Shown: positions 54,976 to 63,489, counted from the first letter of the stretch. The stretch: 64,000 nucleotides of DNA from Bacteroidota bacterium (GCA_023426145.1 JAFABG010000003.1:62001-126000), one strand, 5' to 3'. The notes: generated by a model from the sequence alone, not told the origin. Numbers and translations: made by a program.

Positions 54976-54983
54976 TACTTTTG
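54976..54983 (+). promoter_or_regulatory. Bacteroidetes -7 box of the exporter operon
   Basis: TACTTTTG matches TAnnTTTG and lies 28 bases before ATG 55,011. Because it overlaps a possible TTG start at 54,981, it rules that start out. Confidence 0.65.
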
Positions 54984-55010
54984 CAGCCGATTACAAAAAC
55001 ATCATATTAC

Positions 55011-55778
55011 ATGAAGACAAGCGAATCTTTATTATCACAATGCAAATTTATAGCGGAATATTCAGCCCACTTAATGGGAGCAGGAGTGCATACATCACGA
55101 GTGGTTCGTAATTCAAAGCGTATTGGAGAAGCCTATGGATTAGATGTTAAACTTAGTGTCTTTCATAAAAACATCATTCTTACAATCATTGATCAAGAAA
55201 CAAATGAAACTTGCAACGAGGTTATAGATATACCTGCGCATCCTATAAGTTTCGAACATAACTCAGCATTAAGTGCTCTGAGCTGGGAAGCTCTAGATCA
55301 TCATTTATCTTTTGAAGAATTAAAAGATAAATATAAAAAAATAGTCACTGCTCCAATGATTCATCCGCTATTTGTATTAATATTAGTAGGATTTGCGAAT
55401 GCATCATTCTGTAAATTGTTTGGGGGAGACCTTATTTCAATGGGAATTGTGTTCTCAGCAACAATAGCAGGAATGTATTTAAAGCAACAAATGCAAAAAA
55501 AGAAAATAAATCATTATATCATTTTTATAATCTCAGCTTTCGTAGCTTCTCTATGTGCATCTACAGCGTTAATCTTTGATACAACTTCTGAGATAGCTAT
55601 GGCAACAAGTGTACTTTACCTTGTTCCGGGAGTTCCACTTATTAATGGAGTTATTGATATTGTAGAAGGATATATTCTAACCGGATTTGCTCGATTAACC
55701 GAAGCCTCATTGCTTATTGTGAGCATAGCTATTGGCCTCTCATTCACATTGTTAATGGTAAAAAATAGTTTATTATAA
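55011..55778 (+). CDS. Threonine/serine exporter, N-terminal-type subunit (ThrE_1/DUF1212)
   Basis: A 255-residue membrane protein, start set at ATG 55,011. A soluble N-terminal part has the family pattern SAHLMGAGVHTSRVVRNSKRIGEAYG and LSWEALDHHLSFEELKDKY. From about residue 115 follow about five membrane spans, with the conserved YLVPGVPLINGVIDIVEGYILTG. In many bacteria ThrE is split, this protein supplying the larger half and the next gene the smaller. The pair would export threonine or serine. One base separates the stop from the next start, so they form an operon. Confidence 0.88.
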   Translation: MKTSESLLSQCKFIAEYSAHLMGAGVHTSRVVRNSKRIGEAYGLDVKLSVFHKNIILTIIDQETNETCNEVIDIPAHPISFEHNSALSALSWEALDHHLSFEELKDKYKKIVTAPMIHPLFVLILVGFANASFCKLFGGDLISMGIVFSATIAGMYLKQQMQKKKINHYIIFIISAFVASLCASTALIFDTTSEIAMATSVLYLVPGVPLINGVIDIVEGYILTGFARLTEASLLIVSIAIGLSFTLLMVKNSLL

Positions 55779-55779
55779 T

Positions 55780-56274
55780 ATGATTTTAGTTGATATTCTT
55801 ACTGATGGTTTTTTTGCAGCAATAGCAGGTATTGGTTTCGGTGCGATTTCTGATCCTCCTTTACGGGCCTTTAAAATGATAGCTATATTAGCCGCTTTTG
55901 GACATGCATGTCGTTTCTCTCTAATGACTTATTTTGGTGTTGATATAGCAACAGCCTCATTATTTGCTGGCTTAGTGATCGGTTTTGGCAGTTTATGGCT
56001 TGGTAAAAAAGTCTATTGCCCCATGACGGTTTTATATATTCCCGCTTTACTTCCTATGATTCCGGGGAAGTTTGCTTATAACATGGTCTTTTCACTCATC
56101 ATGTGTTTACAGACAGCACATCATCCGGAATTACACGACAAATATGTTCAAATGCAAGAGATGTTTTTCTCAAACACATTGGTAGCAAGTACAGTTGTCT
56201 TTATGTTAGCAGTAGGGGCTAGCTTCCCTATGTTTGTATTTACGCGTAGAGCATTTTCTTTAACTAGACATTAA
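55780..56274 (+). CDS. Threonine/serine exporter, C-terminal-type subunit (ThrE_2/DUF3815)
   Basis: A 164-residue integral membrane protein with about four to five spans. FGAISDPPLRAFKMIAILAAFGHACRF, VIGFGSLWLGKKVYCPMTVLYIPALLPMIPGKFAYNM and a final hydrophobic segment fit the smaller half of the split ThrE exporter. It completes the transporter formed with the preceding gene. No signal peptide or soluble domain. Confidence 0.87.
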   Translation: MILVDILTDGFFAAIAGIGFGAISDPPLRAFKMIAILAAFGHACRFSLMTYFGVDIATASLFAGLVIGFGSLWLGKKVYCPMTVLYIPALLPMIPGKFAYNMVFSLIMCLQTAHHPELHDKYVQMQEMFFSNTLVASTVVFMLAVGASFPMFVFTRRAFSLTRH

Positions 56275-56286
56275 CAAACGATTTTT

Positions 56287-57015
56287 ATGGAGATTTTTTG
56301 GAGAACCATTGGCTATTATAATTCCGCCACTTGGTCATTACAGATTATAGTTATTCTAATAGGCCTTGTGTTGACGACTATGCTTGTTCGCAAGCCTCTC
56401 TCATGGGTAAAAATGGGAATGAAAATTTATATGATAGGCCTCTATTCATGGATTTCTATTGTATACTATTTCATTTATTGTGAAGAGCGCGTCTATAATG
56501 GAGTGATGGCTATGTTTTGGGGAGTGATGGCTATAATTTGGATTTGGGATGCTATTACTGGGTATACAACATTTGAAAGAACTCATAAATATGATCTCTT
56601 ATCATACGTTTTATTAGCTATGCCATTTATATATCCTATAGTGTCTTTATCACGTGGACTTTCTTTTCCTGAAATGACTTCACCAGTCATGCCTTGTTCC
56701 GTTGTTATTTTCACAATAGGATTATTACTTCTATTTGCACGTAAAGTGAATATGTTTTTGGTCCTTTTCTTATGCCATTGGTCATTAATTGGTTTATCAA
56801 AAACCTATTTTTTCCAGATTCCCGAGGATTTTTTATTAGCAAGTGCAACTATTCCAGGTCTTTATCTTTTTTTTAGAGAATACTACCTCAATAATCTACA
56901 CGCTGATACTAAGCCCAAAGCTAAGTATATCAATTGGTTATTAATTGCTGTGTGCATAGGATTAGCTATATTATTGACTACAACAATGTTTATGGAACTA
57001 GTTCCTAAGTGTTAA
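56287..57015 (+). CDS. Multi-span membrane protein (DUF6064-like)
   Basis: A 242-residue membrane protein with about seven hydrophobic segments. Its opening MEIFWRTIGYYNSATWSLQI and the middle MFWGVMAIIWIWDAITGYTTF resemble a family of unknown function I recall as DUF6064. It follows the exporter genes by 12 bases and may share their promoter, but nothing ties it to amino acid export. No catalytic motif seen. Function unknown. Confidence 0.7.
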   Translation: MEIFWRTIGYYNSATWSLQIIVILIGLVLTTMLVRKPLSWVKMGMKIYMIGLYSWISIVYYFIYCEERVYNGVMAMFWGVMAIIWIWDAITGYTTFERTHKYDLLSYVLLAMPFIYPIVSLSRGLSFPEMTSPVMPCSVVIFTIGLLLLFARKVNMFLVLFLCHWSLIGLSKTYFFQIPEDFLLASATIPGLYLFFREYYLNNLHADTKPKAKYINWLLIAVCIGLAILLTTTMFMELVPKC

Positions 57016-57054
57016 CGCTAGCACCCTGCTTTATACTAATTTCTTCATTTTTAT

Positions 57055-57089
57055 TTTGTAATGAGAAAAAATGTTCGTAGTTTTGCGAA
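57055..57089 (+). promoter_or_regulatory. arsR promoter with overlapping palindromic operator
   Basis: TTTG (57,055-57,058) and TAGTTTTG (57,078-57,085) form a Bacteroidetes -33/-7 pair with the ideal 19-base spacer. The -7 box lies inside a palindrome, TTCGTA-GTTT-TGCGAA (57,074-57,089, one mismatch). Binding of ArsR here would block transcription of its own gene. Confidence 0.75.
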
Positions 57090-57109
57090 TAATAAATGAT
57101 TCCAAAGAA

Positions 57110-57436
57110 GTGAAAACTAAAGAATATACAGACGAACAAGAGCAAATAGCTCGCTTTGCTAAAGCTATGGGCCATCCGGCAAGGATGGCCATTCTTAGTT
57201 TCCTAGCAAAACAAGAGAGCTGTTTCTTCGGAGATATCCACGAAGTACTTCCCATTGCCAAGGCTACTGTTTCACAACATTTAAAAGAGCTCAAAGAAGC
57301 AGGCTTGATTCAAGGAGAAATTGAAACCCCAAAAGTTCGCTATTGTATTAATCGAGAGAATTGGGCGCTTGCGCGTAGCTTATTTACTTCATTTTTGGGA
57401 AACTGTGAATGTAAAGATAAGCAGTGCTGTGAATAA
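57110..57436 (+). CDS. arsR: ArsR/SmtB-family metalloid-responsive repressor
   Basis: A 108-residue winged-helix repressor. GTG 57,110 is chosen because ATG 57,071, in the same frame, lies within the promoter and operator and could not be on the mRNA. The fold pattern is clear: AKAMGHPARMAILSFLAKQESCFFGDIHEVLPIAKATVSQHLKELKEAGLIQG. Cysteines occur before the recognition region (QESC) and as a cluster at the C-terminus (CECKDKQCCE); either could form the arsenite site. Two copies of a TTCGTA-type palindrome flank the gene. It heads the arsenic operon, although a weak terminator overlaps its stop. Confidence 0.87.
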   Translation: MKTKEYTDEQEQIARFAKAMGHPARMAILSFLAKQESCFFGDIHEVLPIAKATVSQHLKELKEAGLIQGEIETPKVRYCINRENWALARSLFTSFLGNCECKDKQCCE

Positions 57437-57448
57437 CAGCTTTTTTTT
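57426..57448 (+). terminator. Weak hairpin and T run after arsR
   Basis: GCTGT (57,426-57,430) pairs with ACAGC (57,436-57,440) and eight T residues follow. The five-base stem overlaps the arsR stop codon, so it is likely only partly effective. Confidence 0.5.
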
Positions 57449-57458
57449 GAAATCAACG

Positions 57459-57474
57459 TTCGTAATTCTACGAA
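57459..57474 (+). promoter_or_regulatory. Second ArsR operator (perfect palindrome)
   Basis: TTCGTAATTCTACGAA is a perfect palindrome with the same TTCGTA half-site as the one overlapping the arsR promoter. It lies 38 bases before the thioredoxin-like gene and probably controls the remaining ars genes. Confidence 0.75.
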
Positions 57475-57511
57475 TTGCGACTATTATATAAACTCAAATA
57501 GAAAAGAAAAG

Positions 57512-57745
57512 ATGGAAATTAAAGTATTAGGTACAGGATGTTCAAGCTGCAAAGCATTGTATGAAACAGCAAAACAAGCTATCACTGAATTAGGAAGTGA
57601 TGCTACATTAGTTAAAGAAGAAGATTTATCAAAGATTATGGAATACAATGTTATGAGGCTTCCTGCTTTGGTTATTGACGGTAATGTGGTAGCTGCTGGT
57701 AAAAAACTATCAGTCCCGGAAGTAAAAGCACTAATAACAAAATAA
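57512..57745 (+). CDS. Small thioredoxin-like protein (ArsE-like)
   Basis: A 77-residue cytoplasmic thioredoxin-fold protein of the redox-active disulfide type. The active site is CSSC (Cys10-Cys13) in LGTGCSSCKALYET, and the cis-proline region is MRLPALVIDG. It starts the unit behind the second ArsR operator and precedes by 12 bases a lipoprotein with a second CxxC. Bacteroides ars operons contain similar proteins (ArsE, from memory). It could supply electrons to the arsenate reductase or to the membrane permease. Partner choice is inference. Confidence 0.83.
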   Translation: MEIKVLGTGCSSCKALYETAKQAITELGSDATLVKEEDLSKIMEYNVMRLPALVIDGNVVAAGKKLSVPEVKALITK

Positions 57746-57757
57746 ATATTTAGTAGT

Positions 57758-58198
57758 ATGTGGAAATTTTTGCATCTGCTAGTTATAACATTCTTTTTTG
57801 CTTCATGTGGCAGTAATAGCTCACAGAAGAAAACAGAAACAGCAGATAATCATCAATCAAACTGCGTTGAAATACTATATTTTCATGGTGCACAACGCTG
57901 TATTACTTGTAGAGCTATTGAGTCGAATACGGTAGCCCTTTTAGACAGCCTTTATTCAAAAGAACTAGCAGATGGTAAAATCATTTATAAAGTGATAGAT
58001 ATCTCAAAAAGTGAAAACGAACAGCTTGCCAATAAGTATGAAGTCACTTGGTCTTCATTGTTTGTGAACACTTGGAAAGATGGAAAAGAGACTGTGAACA
58101 ATCTTACAGAGTTTAGCTTCTCAACTGCTAAAAATGAACCTGAGAAATTTAAAGAAGGACTAAAGATTAAAATTGATACGTTGCTAAAACAATTATAA
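57758..58198 (+). CDS. CxxC lipoprotein, ArsF-like
   Basis: A 146-residue lipoprotein (lipobox FASC, Cys17) with a thioredoxin-like region: VEILYFHGAQRCITCRAIE gives Cys48 and Cys51, and VTWSSLFVNTWKDGK resembles the later strands. Database names for this kind include a nitrophenyl-compound nitroreductase subunit, ArsF (from memory). Anchored outside the inner membrane, it could exchange electrons with the CcdA-like permease encoded one base downstream. Actual substrate unknown. Confidence 0.75.
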   Translation: MWKFLHLLVITFFFASCGSNSSQKKTETADNHQSNCVEILYFHGAQRCITCRAIESNTVALLDSLYSKELADGKIIYKVIDISKSENEQLANKYEVTWSSLFVNTWKDGKETVNNLTEFSFSTAKNEPEKFKEGLKIKIDTLLKQL

Positions 58199-58199
58199 A

Positions 58200-58904
58200 A
58201 TGAACTTCCTTCAATCATTACTCGAAAATAGCTCTATTCCTGCTATAACAGCTTTCATTTTGGGAATATTAACATCAGTTAGTCCTTGCCCTTTAGCTAC
58301 CAATATAACAGCAATAGGTTTCATCAGTAAAGATATAGAAAATCATCACCGTATATTTATTAATGGACTACTTTATACGTTAGGTCGAATTGTAACATAT
58401 ACGGTTCTTGGATTCATCATTATTCCAATCCTTCGTGAAGGTGCAAGTATGTTTATGATTCAAAAGGCAGTGAGTAAGTACGGTGAGATGTTTATTGCTC
58501 CTGTATTAATACTCGTTGGCTTATTTATGTTGGACATCATAAAGCTAAATATTCCTCAAATCAATATCGGTGGAGAGGGTTTAAAGAAAGTAAAGGGAGG
58601 CTGGGGGGCATTGCTATTAGGCATCCTGTTTGCCTTGGCGTTTTGCCCTACAAGTGGCGTTTTTTACTTTGGCATGCTAATGCCATTGGCAGCAGCAGAA
58701 ACAGGTGGATATCTTTTACCTGTGGTTTATGCAATTGCCACAGGACTTCCCGTCATTTTAGTTGCTTGGATTCTGGCATATAGTGTTGCCGGAATAGGTC
58801 GGTTTTATAACAATGTGCAGATATTTGGAAAGTGGTTTCGTAAAGCAGTAGCTGTTCTCTTTATTGCTACAGGAATTTATTATGCCATAATCTTCTATTT
58901 ATAA
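58200..58904 (+). CDS. CcdA/DsbD-like membrane protein, ArsG-like
   Basis: A 234-residue membrane protein with about six spans. Two cysteine-proline elements, SPCPLATN near residue 30 and AFCPTSGVFYFG near 143, match the redox pair of CcdA/DsbD electron carriers. Similar proteins in ars operons are annotated as ArsG aromatic arsenical efflux permeases. The paired cysteines and its position between a thioredoxin-like lipoprotein and an arsenate reductase suggest electron transfer, efflux, or both. One base separates it from the lipoprotein gene, so translation is coupled. Confidence 0.82.
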   Translation: MNFLQSLLENSSIPAITAFILGILTSVSPCPLATNITAIGFISKDIENHHRIFINGLLYTLGRIVTYTVLGFIIIPILREGASMFMIQKAVSKYGEMFIAPVLILVGLFMLDIIKLNIPQINIGGEGLKKVKGGWGALLLGILFALAFCPTSGVFYFGMLMPLAAAETGGYLLPVVYAIATGLPVILVAWILAYSVAGIGRFYNNVQIFGKWFRKAVAVLFIATGIYYAIIFYL

Positions 58905-58952
58905 ACAAACATAGCATATTCTTCCTTGTCAAATTTTAATAAAAGAAAAAAT

Positions 58953-59381
58953 ATGAAAATCTTAATTCTTTGTACAGGCAATAGTTGTCGTAGTCAAATG
59001 GCTCACGGTTTTTTACAGTCTTTTGACGAAAGGCTAGAAGTCTTTTCGGCTGGCACCAAACCTGCAGAAAAAGTCAATCCTATGGCTGTTAAAGTCATGG
59101 CAGAAGCGGGTATTAGTCTAGCCACTCATTATCCTAAAAATGTAGATCTGTATTTATCGCAAGAATGGGATTATGTTATCACAGTATGTGGAGGAGCTAA
59201 TGAAAGTTGTCCTATGTTTACAGGTAAAGTCAATACTAGGCTGCACATCGGATTTGATGATCCATCGGATGCTACTGGTACCCCTGATTTTATAAGTGCA
59301 GAATTTAACCGAGTGCGCGATGAAATTAAAAGGCGTTTTTATAACTTTTATCAAGAAGAATTAGAGCCGCAATTAAAGTAA
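58953..59381 (+). CDS. arsC: Thioredoxin-coupled arsenate reductase
   Basis: A 142-residue low-molecular-weight phosphatase-fold reductase. ATG 58,953 replaces the TTG at 58,926 because MKILILCTGNSCR is the conserved start. The CX5R loop (Cys7 to Arg13) and two further cysteines, Cys79 and Cys86, have exactly the spacing of the catalytic triad Cys10-Cys82-Cys89 of the S. aureus pI258 enzyme. The disulfide relay is therefore intact. It reduces arsenate to arsenite for export by the ACR3 protein that follows by 11 bases. Confidence 0.93.
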   Translation: MKILILCTGNSCRSQMAHGFLQSFDERLEVFSAGTKPAEKVNPMAVKVMAEAGISLATHYPKNVDLYLSQEWDYVITVCGGANESCPMFTGKVNTRLHIGFDDPSDATGTPDFISAEFNRVRDEIKRRFYNFYQEELEPQLK

Positions 59382-59392
59382 AAATACTTATT

Positions 59393-60442
59393 ATGGAAAA
59401 AAAAGAGGGTATTGGTTTTTTTGAAAGATACCTTACTGTTTGGGTAGCTTTATGTATTGTCACAGGAATTGCGATTGGTCAATGGCTACCAGCTATTCCA
59501 CAAACCTTAAGCCATTTTGAATATGCTAATGTATCTATTCCCGTAGCAGTGTTAATTTGGTTAATGATTTATCCAATGATGCTTAAGGTCGATTTTGAAA
59601 GCATTAAGAATGTACATAAAAGATCTAAAGGCATCATTATCACTTGTGTTACTAACTGGCTAATAAAACCTTTCACGATGTTTGGAATAGCATACCTATT
59701 CTTTACTGTGATATTTAGAAGCTTTATTTCTCAAGAATTAGCAGAGGAGTATTTGGCAGGTGCAGTTTTGTTAGGAGCAGCTCCTTGTACAGCGATGGTA
59801 TTCGTATGGAGTTATTTAACTAAAGGTGATGCAGCGTATACTCTTGTACAAGTAGCAGTAAACGACCTGATTATACTAGTTGCCTTTGCTCCAATTGTCG
59901 CTTTTCTATTAGGTGTTGGAGGAGTTTCTATTCCATGGGACACTTTATTGCTATCTGTCGTCTTATTTGTTGTCATACCTCTTTCTGCTGGAATAATCAC
60001 CCGTGTGGCTATTGTCCGTAAAAAAGGAATTGAATACTTCAATACTATATTTATACGAAAGTTTGATAATTATACTGTTGGTGGATTATTGCTCACCTTG
60101 ATTATTTTGTTCTCATTTCAGGGAGAAACAATCCTTAATAACCCATTGCACATTTTACTAATTGCTGTTCCCTTAGTTCTGCAAACTGTAATGACTTTCT
60201 TTATCGCTTATGGTTGGGCGAAATGGTGGAAACTGCCACACAACATTGCAGCACCTGCTGGAATGATTGGTGCTAGTAATTTCTTCGAATTGTCAGTAGC
60301 TGTCGCTATATCACTTTTTGGATTACAGTCTGGTGCTGCACTAGCTACTGTAGTGGGTGTATTGGTAGAAGTGCCAGTGATGCTAATGCTGGTACGAATT
60401 GCTAATAACACGCGTAAGTGGTTTCCGGCACTTCAATCCTAG
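59393..60442 (+). CDS. ACR3-family arsenite efflux transporter
   Basis: A 349-residue transporter with about ten spans. The ACR3 core LLGAAPCTAMVFVWSYLTKGDAAYTLVQVAVNDLI includes the essential cysteine. GMIGASNFFELSVAVAISLFGLQSGAALATVVGVLVEVPVML is the conserved last third. It exports arsenite using the proton gradient and ends the ars operon. No ArsA ATPase or ArsD chaperone gene is present. Confidence 0.94.
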   Translation: MEKKEGIGFFERYLTVWVALCIVTGIAIGQWLPAIPQTLSHFEYANVSIPVAVLIWLMIYPMMLKVDFESIKNVHKRSKGIIITCVTNWLIKPFTMFGIAYLFFTVIFRSFISQELAEEYLAGAVLLGAAPCTAMVFVWSYLTKGDAAYTLVQVAVNDLIILVAFAPIVAFLLGVGGVSIPWDTLLLSVVLFVVIPLSAGIITRVAIVRKKGIEYFNTIFIRKFDNYTVGGLLLTLIILFSFQGETILNNPLHILLIAVPLVLQTVMTFFIAYGWAKWWKLPHNIAAPAGMIGASNFFELSVAVAISLFGLQSGAALATVVGVLVEVPVMLMLVRIANNTRKWFPALQS

Positions 60443-60449
60443 TTATAAA

Positions 60450-60487
60450 ATGGTATTCAATAGATTCCTAACTCTATTGAATACCAT
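60450..60487. terminator. Hairpin between convergent acr3 and SDR genes
   Basis: ATGGTATTCAATAG (60,450-60,463) pairs perfectly with CTATTGAATACCAT (60,474-60,487). T-rich sequence follows the stem when read on the reverse strand. The right arm includes the SDR stop codon, so it mainly ends the AraC-SDR unit. Confidence 0.78.
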
Positions 60488-61283
60488 AAAAAAATCGAAG
60501 AGCATATTGTATAAGGCTATCAGGCAGCCAATGTTTGCTCTTCGCAAAAAGAACTTGAACAAAAGGTCCTACTTTAGTACGGAATGGGGGATTCTTTCGA
60601 TTCACAATCTTGCAAATAGCCATTCCTAATTTTCTTGGGTGACAGCCATTACGTTCTTCCTTTTCTATTATTTTCAATGTTTTCAAAAAGCTAAGCGCAT
60701 AATCCTCATTTTCGGTAGATAGCTTAGAAATATTTCGACTATCCGTAAATCCTGTATTAAAATCACCAGGTTCAACAAGGCATACCTTTATATGAAAAGG
60801 ATGAACTTCCAATGCTAACGCTTCACTATATCCTTCTACAGCAAATTTGGAGGCAGAATAATAGCCTTGATAAGGGATTCCCATTACGCCTCCAATAGAA
60901 CTTATATTAATAATCTTTCCGCTGCGTGCCTTTCTCATATATGGAAGCACTACATTACAGCTATTAACGACTCCAAAGAAATTTGTATTCATTTGCAGAC
61001 CGATCTCATGTTCAGTAGCCAATTCTAATGCGCCACCAATTCCCATGCCAGCATTATTAATAAGTACATCAATCCGTCCATGTTCCTGTATGATGCATGC
61101 CACAGCTTGTTCAATAGAAGAAATAATGGTAACATCGACAACTAGCATTCTTACGCCATCCCTATCTTCTTGAGGTTTTCGGCTTGTACCATATACGATG
61201 TGCCCTTGTTTGGATAACAATTGCGCGGTAATCTTACCGAATCCTGAAGAAGCTCCGGTAATAAGTATAATTTGGGGTAACAT
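60474..61283 (-). CDS. SDR-family oxidoreductase
   Basis: A 269-residue classical short-chain dehydrogenase with TGASSGFG (about 8-15), NNAGMGIGG, catalytic YSASK in GYYSASKFAVEG, and VEPGDFNTGF. Cofactor and active-site positions are complete. Substrate unknown. Its start lies six bases after the stop of the AraC-type regulator on the same strand, so the two form an operon, perhaps under that regulator. Confidence 0.88.
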   Translation of the reverse strand: MLPQIILITGASSGFGKITAQLLSKQGHIVYGTSRKPQEDRDGVRMLVVDVTIISSIEQAVACIIQEHGRIDVLINNAGMGIGGALELATEHEIGLQMNTNFFGVVNSCNVVLPYMRKARSGKIINISSIGGVMGIPYQGYYSASKFAVEGYSEALALEVHPFHIKVCLVEPGDFNTGFTDSRNISKLSTENEDYALSFLKTLKIIEKEERNGCHPRKLGMAICKIVNRKNPPFRTKVGPFVQVLFAKSKHWLPDSLIQYALRFFYGIQ

Positions 61284-61289
61284 ATAATC

Positions 61290-62195
61290 TTAATTAGTTT
61301 TTCTATATTCACTAGGAGTTATTCCCTCATATTTTTTAAAGAAACGCATAAAATGTTGCGGATATTGAAATCCTAGTGTATAGGCAACCTGTGTAATTGA
61401 CTTACTTGGATCATGCAGTATTTCTTTCGCTATATCTAGCATTTTTAGCTGTATATATTCTTTCGCAGTTTTGCCGGTCTCTTTCTTTATTAAATCACCG
61501 AAATAATTAGGTGAAAGAAATATCTTATCAGCGAAATATTGCACAGAAGGTACTCCTTGTTCAGCTGCCATTCCCGAACTCAAATAATCGTCGAGTAATT
61601 TTTCAAATCTCGTCAGCGCATCAAGATTCATGTGTTGGCGAGTAATAAACTGCCTTTCATAAAAACGTAGACAATAATCAAGAAGTAGTTCAATGTTGGT
61701 GCAAATCAAGCCTCTTGTGTGTCTATCAATAGAATGATGTAGTTCCGATTGAATGATCGACAGACAATTTAGCACAATTATACGTTCTTCTTTCGATAAA
61801 TGCAAAGCCTCATTAGACTCGTAGGAAAAAAATGAATATTGCTTTATTTTCTGACCTAATGAAGTTCCACGAATGAAATCTGGATGAAATAATAGACCTT
61901 TCGATTTAACAGGGACACCCTCGTGCGTCGTATAGCCTACTGTTTGACCGGGAGCAATGCTGACAATTGTCCAATCATCGAAATCATATTTAGTTTTTCC
62001 GTAATTAATGGTACAACCAACAGTTTCTTTTAAGAAAAGAGAATAAAACCCCATAGTCATTCGATATTGATCCTGACTGTTTGCAGTATCAAAATTTACA
62101 ATACTGACTTGTGGATGACAAGTTTCAAAATCGAACAGTTCATTATATTGTTCAATGGTATCTATTTTCAGGATGGGACTTTTAGTTATATCCAT
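61290..62195 (-). CDS. AraC-family transcriptional regulator
   Basis: A 301-residue regulator. Start set at the ATG ending at base 62,195 (MDITKSPIL), since the longer form adds 16 residues and lies upstream of a -7 box. The N-terminal part is a cupin-like effector domain (WTIVSIAPGQTVGYTTHEG, SKGLLFHPDF). The C-terminal 100 residues form the double helix-turn-helix, with FLSPNYFGDLIKKETGKTAKEYI and ITQVAYTLGFQYPQHFMRFFKKYEGITPSEYR. It probably controls the SDR that follows it and the divergent hydrolase-flavodoxin genes. Confidence 0.9.
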   Translation of the reverse strand: MDITKSPILKIDTIEQYNELFDFETCHPQVSIVNFDTANSQDQYRMTMGFYSLFLKETVGCTINYGKTKYDFDDWTIVSIAPGQTVGYTTHEGVPVKSKGLLFHPDFIRGTSLGQKIKQYSFFSYESNEALHLSKEERIIVLNCLSIIQSELHHSIDRHTRGLICTNIELLLDYCLRFYERQFITRQHMNLDALTRFEKLLDDYLSSGMAAEQGVPSVQYFADKIFLSPNYFGDLIKKETGKTAKEYIQLKMLDIAKEILHDPSKSITQVAYTLGFQYPQHFMRFFKKYEGITPSEYRKTN

Positions 62196-62215
62196 AAATT
62201 CTATTTTAATAAAAA

Positions 62216-62223
62216 CAAAGATA
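62216..62223 (-). promoter_or_regulatory. Bacteroidetes -7 box of the AraC-SDR operon
   Basis: Read on the reverse strand, 62,223-62,216 is TATCTTTG, matching TAnnTTTG. It lies 21 bases before the chosen regulator start and excludes the longer reading frame beginning at 62,243. Confidence 0.55.
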
Positions 62224-62351
62224 ATGTTTTTATTCGTTTTCATCTCGTTTTTCCAATATAAACTTTCGCTAAGGTCATCTTACTCAACAAAAACAGTAAA
62301 TAGGGTAAAATCATCCATAATATTGGTATAACTAAAAACCCAAAATACCTG

Positions 62352-62359
62352 TAATTTTG
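62352..62359 (+). promoter_or_regulatory. Bacteroidetes -7 box of the hydrolase pseudogene
   Basis: TAATTTTG matches TAnnTTTG and lies 28 bases before ATG 62,387. It excludes the TTG codon at 62,357 as a start. No -33 TTTG is present at the usual distance. Confidence 0.55.
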
Positions 62360-62386
62360 TTCTATAAACATATAATTAATAGTAAT

Positions 62387-63489
62387 ATGAAGAGAACTAT
62401 ACTTTTTACAGCTTTGACTATTTCGTTATTTTCCATTTCGGTCTATGGAAAAAACGATACAAAAACGGCAGAACTGAAAGGTGAAGCCCAAGAAAGTCCT
62501 ATTAAAAATAATACAATTATGAATGAAAAACTTAATTTAACTCAGGAGTGGGATAAAGTATCCCACAGAGTGACAAAGTAAGTCACAGTAAGGTAACATT
62601 TCGTAACCGCTATGGTATTACGCTTGCGGCTGACTTATATGTGCCCAAAAAACCTAGTGCTAAAATGGCAGCAATAGCTGTTAGTGGCCCATTTGGTGCA
62701 GTGAAAGAACAGTCGTCTGGATTGTATGCTCAAACGATGGCTGAACGCGGATTCTTAACAATAGCATTTGATCCTTCTTATACTGGTGAGAGTGGTGGCG
62801 AGCCTCGTTATGTAGCTTCACCCGATATCAATACTGAAGACTTCTGTGCAGCTGTTGATTACCTTTCTACCCGCGATGATGTAGATCCAGAAAGAATCGG
62901 AATCATTGGTGTATGTGGTTGGGGTGGAATGGCTCTTAATGCTGCTGCTATCGATACTCGTATTAAAGCAACTGTAACTTCAACAATGTATGATATGAGC
63001 CGCGTAACAGCAAATGGATATTTTGATTCAATGGATGCTGATGCTCGTTATGAGCTACGCAAGCAGCTAAATGCTCAACGCACTGAAGATGCTAAAAACG
63101 GAGAATATGCACTCGCTGGTGGAGTTCCTGATGTTGTTCCAGCTGAAGCACCTCAATTCGTTAAAGATTACCACTCATATTACAAGATGCCACGTGGATA
63201 TCATAAACGTTCTCTAAACTCAAATGGGGGATGGAATAAAACTTCTGCATTATCTTTTATGAACATGCCAATTCTTACCTATACTGACGAAATTCGTAGT
63301 GCTGTGCTAATGATTCGTGGCGAAAAAGCACATTCACGTTATTTTAGTGAAGATGCATTCAAAAAACTTAAAGGTTCAAATAAGGAACTGATTATCATTC
63401 CCGGAGCTAATCATGTCGATTTATACGATCGTATGGATGTTATTCCTTTCGACAAATTGGAAGCGTTTTTCAACGAATATTTGAAATAA
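62387..63489 (+). pseudogene. Alpha/beta hydrolase with a one-base frameshift
   Basis: An exported alpha/beta hydrolase of the dienelactone-hydrolase-like kind, split into two frames. Bases 62,387-62,581 encode a signal peptide and 64 residues ending in LTQEWDKV and an off-frame tail. From about 62,563 the other forward frame reads PQSDKVSHSKVTFRNRYGITLAADLYVPKK and continues intact to 63,489. Adding one T after GTA at 62,560 (GTA-TTC-CCA) joins the halves into about 367 residues with no other fault. The downstream part has IGVCGWGG with the expected nucleophile position occupied by Cys, and a final GANHVDLYD histidine. It is either a recent mutation or a sequencing error. Confidence 0.8.

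Noticed and set aside
60399..60629. Forward 76-codon frame across the acr3 end and the SDR 3' end
   Set aside because: It crosses the terminator hairpin and overlaps two real genes.
62067..62261. Forward 64-codon frame opposite the AraC-type regulator
   Set aside because: It is antisense to the regulator's N-terminus and has no supporting signal.
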